Both the position numbers and the translations under genes were made by a program. Below, piece by piece: positions 29,126 to 32,860 of a stretch of 32,860 nucleotides of DNA (positions within the stretch are counted from its first letter, which is position 1; every line of letters begins with the position of its first letter). Origin of the DNA: Liquorilactobacillus vini DSM 20605 (GTDB lineage Bacteria; Bacillota; Bacilli; Lactobacillales; Lactobacillaceae); contig NZ_AHYZ01000050.1 of NCBI RefSeq assembly GCF_000255495.1, positions 1-32,860 of the forward strand. The letters are read 5' to 3'. Under the pieces are notes generated by a model. The model had not been told where the DNA came from and did no database searches. It worked only from the letters and a program-made list of their open reading frames with translations.

Positions 29126-29154
29126 ATAAATCATTTACTTAGGGAGGTGAGCCA

Positions 29155-29532
29155 ATGTTGCTGACAGTTGATTTACAATCATCTATACCGATTTATCAAC
29201 AGATTCGTAACCAAATCGTAGCTCAAGTAGCGGCCGGTTTGGTTCGACCGGGAGAGAAGTTGCCAACGATCCGCGCTTTGGCAAATCAGTTGCAGGTTAA
29301 TCTGCATACCGTTAACAAGGCTTATCAACAACTTGCTCAGGAAGGATTTATTGATCTGCTGGGACGCCGAGGTGCAATCATTGTCCAGCCATCAACAAAA
29401 AATTTGCAACAAACTAAAAAATCTTTTCAGCAAGCAGTTACTGAGGCAGTTGCTCAGGGAGTTTCGTGTTCGGCACTGCAACAGTTAGTTATTCAGACCT
29501 ACCAACAGTTGAAAGCGGGGAAGACAGTATGA
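29155..29532 (+). CDS. GntR-family regulator, YtrA subfamily
   Basis: This is a 125-residue repressor with only the GntR winged helix and a short helical tail, as is typical of YtrA proteins. IPIYQQIRNQIVAQVAAG, PGEKLPTIRALANQL and VNLHTVNKAYQQLAQEGF form the DNA-binding domain (about 10-75). AGGGAGGTGA precedes the ATG. The stop overlaps the next start as ATGA, so the regulator and the membrane protein behind it are translationally coupled. It probably represses its own operon at the 36-base palindrome. YtrA proteins usually sense antibiotics or cell envelope stress, which would be an inference here. Confidence 0.92.
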   Translation: MLLTVDLQSSIPIYQQIRNQIVAQVAAGLVRPGEKLPTIRALANQLQVNLHTVNKAYQQLAQEGFIDLLGRRGAIIVQPSTKNLQQTKKSFQQAVTEAVAQGVSCSALQQLVIQTYQQLKAGKTV

Positions 29533-30560
29533 AACAGGGACAAGTTTTGGAGATCAGCTGGTTGCTCTTGGTTTTGTTGATAGCATTTGAGCCTTGGCTA
29601 ACGAGAAAAAATGTGATTTTTGGAGTGGTTTTTAGTCAAAATGAATTCTGGACAGCCAGTTATTTAAAAAAATTACGCTGGCTATATTTTGGCTTGATTT
29701 GCCTGGTTGGAATCATGATTAACTTCAGCGTGCAAAGCTTTGGTTCAGCGATCAATCTGATCATCATTGGCTTACCACTAATCTTATTGTTAGGGATAAT
29801 TGCTTTTGGCGTTTTTCATCGGTTAGTTTGGCGCTGGCAAGAACAACAGCCGACTAATCATTTACAGACAAAAAAGCGAGTGACCGTTGATTTGAAAGAA
29901 TTAGTTACTAATCAGTTATCTCCTTGGTGGTTAGGATTTTTATTAGTCATGCCGTTGCTGGCTGGTTATTTAGCTGTGACCAATTATCAGGTATTGCCGG
30001 CTAGCTTGCCAATTCATTATTCGCTGAACGGTCCTGACAGTTGGTTGCCCAAGCAGCGAGCTTGCTGGTTAATTTTAGCTAACCAGGTTTTGCTGGCAGT
30101 GACCTTTATTGTAACTGGCTATTTGACGCGGCAGGCTGCTTCTGTCCATGGTAGTCCGCAAGCAACTCCCGGTTATTATCATTTTCGGCGCAGCATTTAC
30201 TTTTTTATGATCTTTGCCGGCTTGATGAGCCAAATTATTTTGCTGACGCCATTATTAAAAGTCAACCATTTAACAACCTGGCTGAATTTCCTTGGCTTAT
30301 TCAGTTTGCCGTTGTTGATTGGGTTGCCGTTACTGTTTTTTTGGTTGTTTATTCGCCGCAAGAAACCACATGGTCCAATTATCGATGATAACTCTAATTG
30401 GATTTGGGGGATGATTTACTATAATCGTAATGATCCAGCAATTTTTGTCCAGAAAAGGAGTGGTTTAGGTTTTACCTTCAACATGGCTCACCAACTTAGC
30501 TGGGTCTATCTGATTGCTTTTTTAGGACTGATCACAATTCTAGGAGTTTTAGCAAATTAA
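29529..30560 (+). CDS. DUF1648/DUF5808-like membrane protein
   Basis: This is a 343-residue protein with about eight hydrophobic segments. A central part with LPASLPIHYSLNGPDSW matches the DUF1648 pattern (LP..LP.H....G..D). The C-terminus has DDNSNWIWGMIYYNRNDP followed by VQKRSGLGFTFN, the pattern of DUF5808. DUF1648 proteins include SdpI of Bacillus, which gives immunity to a toxic peptide, and many lie beside YtrA regulators. Function is not proven. I chose ATG 29529 (ATGA overlap with the regulator, GGGGAAG upstream). A reading from 29466 would run far into the regulator. The broken hydrolase gene follows after 15 bases. Confidence 0.85.
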   Translation: MKQGQVLEISWLLLVLLIAFEPWLTRKNVIFGVVFSQNEFWTASYLKKLRWLYFGLICLVGIMINFSVQSFGSAINLIIIGLPLILLLGIIAFGVFHRLVWRWQEQQPTNHLQTKKRVTVDLKELVTNQLSPWWLGFLLVMPLLAGYLAVTNYQVLPASLPIHYSLNGPDSWLPKQRACWLILANQVLLAVTFIVTGYLTRQAASVHGSPQATPGYYHFRRSIYFFMIFAGLMSQIILLTPLLKVNHLTTWLNFLGLFSLPLLIGLPLLFFWLFIRRKKPHGPIIDDNSNWIWGMIYYNRNDPAIFVQKRSGLGFTFNMAHQLSWVYLIAFLGLITILGVLAN

Positions 30561-30575
30561 GACTGGAGGTTGGAA

Positions 30576-31234
30576 ATGGTTGGATTTAGTGAACGAACAG
30601 TTGCAATCAAAGTTACGCCTGGAAAGCTAACGAAGAGTTTATTACTGCCAGCGCAGCCAACTAAGCCGGCAATCGTTCTGCTGATTGCTGGGTCCGGTCC
30701 GATCGAGATGGCAATAATCTTCTCAGCGGGCAAACTAATAATTTAAAGCAGTTTCAAGTAGCTGGATTGATCTTATTGGCAACACCAGGATGCAGCTAGC
30801 TGCCCAGTTAAAGCAGCAATTAGCCGGTCAGCCCCAGTTACTGCAACAGAGTCTCCAGATATTGGCAAATTTGACTGTCAATCGTTTGGTATCAACTGTT
30901 CCGCCTGAATTACAGGCCAGCTTTCGACCTAGTGTTCAACCTTATCTGCAATCATTTTTGACGTTTGCTTCGCCAGTCAAGTTAGCTCAATTGAAGCTGC
31001 CAATTTTAATAGTTCAAGGAACCGCTGATTTGCAGGTTTCCGTTGCTGATGCCCAGTTTACTTAAGAAGGCCGCACCAACTGCTAGGTTAGTGGTAATTG
31101 AACAAATGAACCAGGTTTTGAAAATCGTGGACCCGACTGATCGAGCCGACAACTTAGCCAGTTATCATCAGTCTAACCGCCCACTCGCTGGTAAACTAAA
31201 GCAGCAACTAGTTACTTTTTTGACAGCTCAGTAA
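30576..31234 (+). pseudogene. Alpha/beta hydrolase, broken (internal deletion and frameshifts)
   Basis: Pieces of one alpha/beta hydrolase are spread over three frames. The start at ATG 30576, after GGAGG, reads VLLIAGSGP (oxyanion region), then a frameshift near 30700 leads to DRDGNNLLSGQTNNLKQ. A deletion near 30750 removes roughly 120 residues, including the GHSEGS-type nucleophile. Downstream, PPELQASFRPSVQPYL and LPILIVQGTADLQVSVADAQ occur in another frame. An extra T at 31057-31059 then shifts to LLKKAAPTARLVVIEQMNQVLK. Relatives have MNHVLK with catalytic His, which is Gln here. It cannot be active. It would have been the third gene of the YtrA/DUF1648 operon. Confidence 0.85.
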
Positions 31235-31271
31235 AGATAAGAGGTTTAATAAATTAAATTTTTAGATGATG

Positions 31272-31301
31272 AAAACAGCAAAATATTTTGCTGTTTTTTT
31301 T
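31272..31301 (+). terminator. Terminator after the hydrolase pseudogene
   Basis: An 11-base stem (31272-31282 with 31287-31297) with a four-base loop runs into eight T ending at 31301. It separates the first YtrA locus from the second. Confidence 0.85.
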
Positions 31302-31305
31302 ATAC

Positions 31306-31334
31306 TTGTCAGCCAGTATGTATTAGTGTAGTAT
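31306..31334 (+). promoter_or_regulatory. Promoter of the second YtrA-type locus
   Basis: TTGTCA (31306-31311) and TAGTAT (31329-31334) are 17 bases apart. The heptamer CAGTATG occurs at 31314-31320 in the spacer and again at 31345-31351, 31 bases (three helical turns) apart, a possible binding arrangement for the regulator. No long palindrome like that of the first locus is present. Confidence 0.55.
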
Positions 31335-31370
31335 ATAAGTACAACAGTATGACTGGATGAGGTGATCAAA

Positions 31371-31757
31371 ATGAAATTTGCGGCTAACATTCCAATTTAC
31401 TTACAAGTCAAAAATCTGCTGATTCAGCGGATCATTGTTGGCACGTATCCACTCGGTAAAAAAATTCCTTCAGTGCGTGAGTTGGCTGATGAGCTAACGA
31501 CTAATCCGCGAACGATTCAAAATGCGTTGAAGGAGTTAATTACTGCTAAAATTATTGAAACCCGGCGAGGGCAAGGAAATTTTGTAACGACTGAGCAAGC
31601 GCGGATTGAAGATTTAAAGCAGCAGGAAATCCGTGTAACAACTGAAAAGTATTTGCTAAGGCTGCGACCGTATCTAAGTTTGGCGGAAATCATTCGAATT
31701 TTAACTGAAGTTGATCAGCAGCAGGGGGGACCAAGAAAATGGAAAATGATGGATTAA
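31371..31757 (+). CDS. GntR-family regulator, YtrA subfamily (second)
   Basis: This is a 128-residue repressor with the GntR winged helix (IPIYLQVKNLLIQRII, KIPSVRELADEL, TNPRTIQNALKELI) and a short helical tail. It is recognisably related to the regulator at 29155 but clearly different in sequence. GAGGTG lies before the ATG at 31371, and an in-frame GTG at 31362 overlaps that site and is rejected. The gene overlaps the ABC ATPase start by 19 bases. The order YtrA regulator, ATPase, membrane protein is that of the Bacillus ytr-type and bcrR-like operons, in which the regulator represses its own ABC transporter. Confidence 0.92.
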   Translation: MKFAANIPIYLQVKNLLIQRIIVGTYPLGKKIPSVRELADELTTNPRTIQNALKELITAKIIETRRGQGNFVTTEQARIEDLKQQEIRVTTEKYLLRLRPYLSLAEIIRILTEVDQQQGGPRKWKMMD

Positions 31758-32449
31758 TTTTAAAAAATATTTTTTTTAAGCGCCAAAATAAACCAATTTT
31801 AACCAATATCACAGTTAAGATTCCGTGGGGGCGAATTGTTGCTTTATTAGGTGAAAATGGTGTTGGCAAAACAACATTGTTAAGAATTATCTGTGATTTA
31901 AATAAGGGTTATCACGGAGTCGTCAATTTAAATGGAGTGGTCGATGAAAAACGTAAACAATTTGTCTCTTACTCGGATAGTTTAGAAGGTTTTTCCAAAA
32001 AAAGTTCCTTGATGAAAATAATCGACTTTTATGAATTAGGCTATCCTGATTTTGATCGTCAGCGTGCTGAAAAACTTTTGACATTCATGCAGCTTGACCC
32101 AGAACAGCGGTTAGGCGATTTATCAAAAGGTAGTCGCGAAAAATTTGTTATTACCTTGACTTTAGCCCGCAAAACAAAACTTTATTTGTTGGACGAACCT
32201 TTAAGCGGGGTTGATATTTTCAGCCGTGACAAGATAATTTCAAGTTTGATCAAATGGATCGGGCCGGATGCAATTTTGATTATTGCTACCCATCATTTAA
32301 ATGAGTTGGAGCAAATCATCGATGATGTGATGATTTTAAAAGATCGTCGCTTATTGGCTTATCGTGATGTTGAAGAAATTCGTGTTCAAGAAGGTTTGAG
32401 CGTTGAAGAATATTATCGGCAGCTTTATTTAGAAGATCGGAGGCAGTAA
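31739..32449 (+). CDS. ABC transporter ATP-binding protein
   Basis: This is a 236-residue ATPase of the drug/peptide-export type (CcmA/BcrA-like). Walker A is GENGVGKTT (38-46), the signature is LSKGS (128-132) in place of the usual LSGGQ, Walker B is LYLLDEP with Asp152-Glu153, and the switch histidine is His185 in ATHH. The replacement of the usual Gly and Gln in the signature is common in YtrB-like members. GGGGGA precedes the ATG at 31739 within the end of the regulator gene. The next gene encodes its membrane partner. The substrate is unknown. Antibiotic, peptide or envelope-stress related export is the usual role of such operons. Confidence 0.93.
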   Translation: MENDGLILKNIFFKRQNKPILTNITVKIPWGRIVALLGENGVGKTTLLRIICDLNKGYHGVVNLNGVVDEKRKQFVSYSDSLEGFSKKSSLMKIIDFYELGYPDFDRQRAEKLLTFMQLDPEQRLGDLSKGSREKFVITLTLARKTKLYLLDEPLSGVDIFSRDKIISSLIKWIGPDAILIIATHHLNELEQIIDDVMILKDRRLLAYRDVEEIRVQEGLSVEEYYRQLYLEDRRQ

Positions 32450-32452
32450 GTG

Positions 32453-32860
32453 ATGTTGAAAACAAAGAAAATATGCCGAATCTTTTTTCAAATGGAAATC
32501 AAAAGAGATTTTGTTTTGGCTTGTGGCTGGCTTGTGGCAGAAGTCCTCTGGTTTGCCATGGTGATATTTCTTAATCAGAATCAACAACGACTAAATGTTT
32601 TGATTAGTGGCTGCTTGCTTTTTTTCATAGTAGTTTTTGTGACTGCCAGTGTTTGCAAAGTAATAGTCTCAATTAATCGGACTTGGAGCAAGAATGAATA
32701 CCGTTTATTACCGGTTAAAAGCGAGATCTTCTATTTTAGCAATTTGATTATGCGGATTTTGGCAGCACTTTTGGTTTCGTTGCCCGTGATTGGTTTAAAT
32801 GTATTAACAATTATGACAAATCCAAATTTCAGCCAAAGTTTGACTGAGATAAATTTTAAT
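32453..32860 (+). CDS. ABC transporter membrane subunit, N-terminal part
   Basis: The open reading frame runs from ATG 32453 (GGAGG upstream; a GTG at 32450 is an alternative) to the window edge, giving 136 residues without a stop. At least three hydrophobic segments are visible (about 20-40, 50-75 and 105-125) after a short basic N-terminus (MLKTKKICR). Charged loops such as NRTWSKNEYRLLP separate them. The pattern and the position directly after the ATPase gene identify it as the permease of the same transporter. No family-specific motif is recognisable, and the gene is cut by the window. Confidence 0.75.
   Translation, partial: MLKTKKICRIFFQMEIKRDFVLACGWLVAEVLWFAMVIFLNQNQQRLNVLISGCLLFFIVVFVTASVCKVIVSINRTWSKNEYRLLPVKSEIFYFSNLIMRILAALLVSLPVIGLNVLTIMTNPNFSQSLTEINFN

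Overview
This window comes from a low-to-moderate GC Gram-positive bacterium, very probably a member of the Lactobacillaceae. The signs are strong AGGAGG-type ribosome-binding sites, frequent TTG/GTG starts, a compact pyr operon, an arginine deiminase (ADI) cluster with arcD and argR, a family II pyrophosphatase, BioY and YtrA-type GntR regulators. The genus cannot be decided from the sequence alone. Almost every gene is on the + strand. The exceptions are a thioredoxin gene and one broken permease gene.

Layout. (1) 1-7383: the 3' part of a pyrimidine operon, made of the tail of pyrC, then carA-carB-pyrK-pyrD-pyrF-pyrE. Most of the genes overlap by 4 to 17 bases, and a strong hairpin ends the operon. 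It makes carbamoyl phosphate and carries the pathway through dihydroorotate and orotate to UMP. (2) 7429-7749, minus strand: thioredoxin, sharing the terminator. (3) About 7750-15430: an AT-rich regulatory region and an ADI cluster, arcA-arcB-arcC-arcD-argR-ndk-amino acid permease. The arcC (carbamate kinase) gene is frameshifted at a run of six A. The cluster is visibly more AT-rich than its flanks and looks like a separately acquired block. (4) 15597-20086: a tyrosine-phosphatase-like protein, a P-type ATPase with Na,K-ATPase-like motifs, and an HSL-type esterase. (5) 20283-23795: a LysR regulator, Mn-dependent pyrophosphatase (ppaC), a DeoR regulator and a small ASCH-domain protein. (6) 23951-27376: the biotin transporter component BioY, a class I aminotransferase, glutamate racemase and a rhomboid protease. 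(7) 27432-31234: a decaying zone holding an APC permease pseudogene (minus strand) and an alpha/beta hydrolase pseudogene. Between them lies an intact YtrA-type regulator plus DUF1648/DUF5808-like membrane protein pair, under a promoter covered by a perfect 36-base palindrome. (8) 31371-32860: a second YtrA-type regulator with an ABC ATPase and the start of its membrane partner, cut by the window edge.

How the genes work together. The pyr operon and the ADI cluster both centre on carbamoyl phosphate. CarAB makes it for pyrimidines, and ArcB releases it from citrulline. Normally ArcC converts it to ATP. With arcC broken as read here, the ADI route would still neutralise acid but would not yield ATP through this gene, and its carbamoyl phosphate could in principle feed pyrimidine synthesis. 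An ndk-like gene in the same cluster also links it to nucleotides. I found no CRISPR array, tRNA, rRNA, insertion sequence or phage gene. The points most worth following up are the arcC frameshift, the divergent ndk in the ADI cluster, and the palindrome-controlled YtrA/DUF1648 pair. None of them amounts to proof of a new system.
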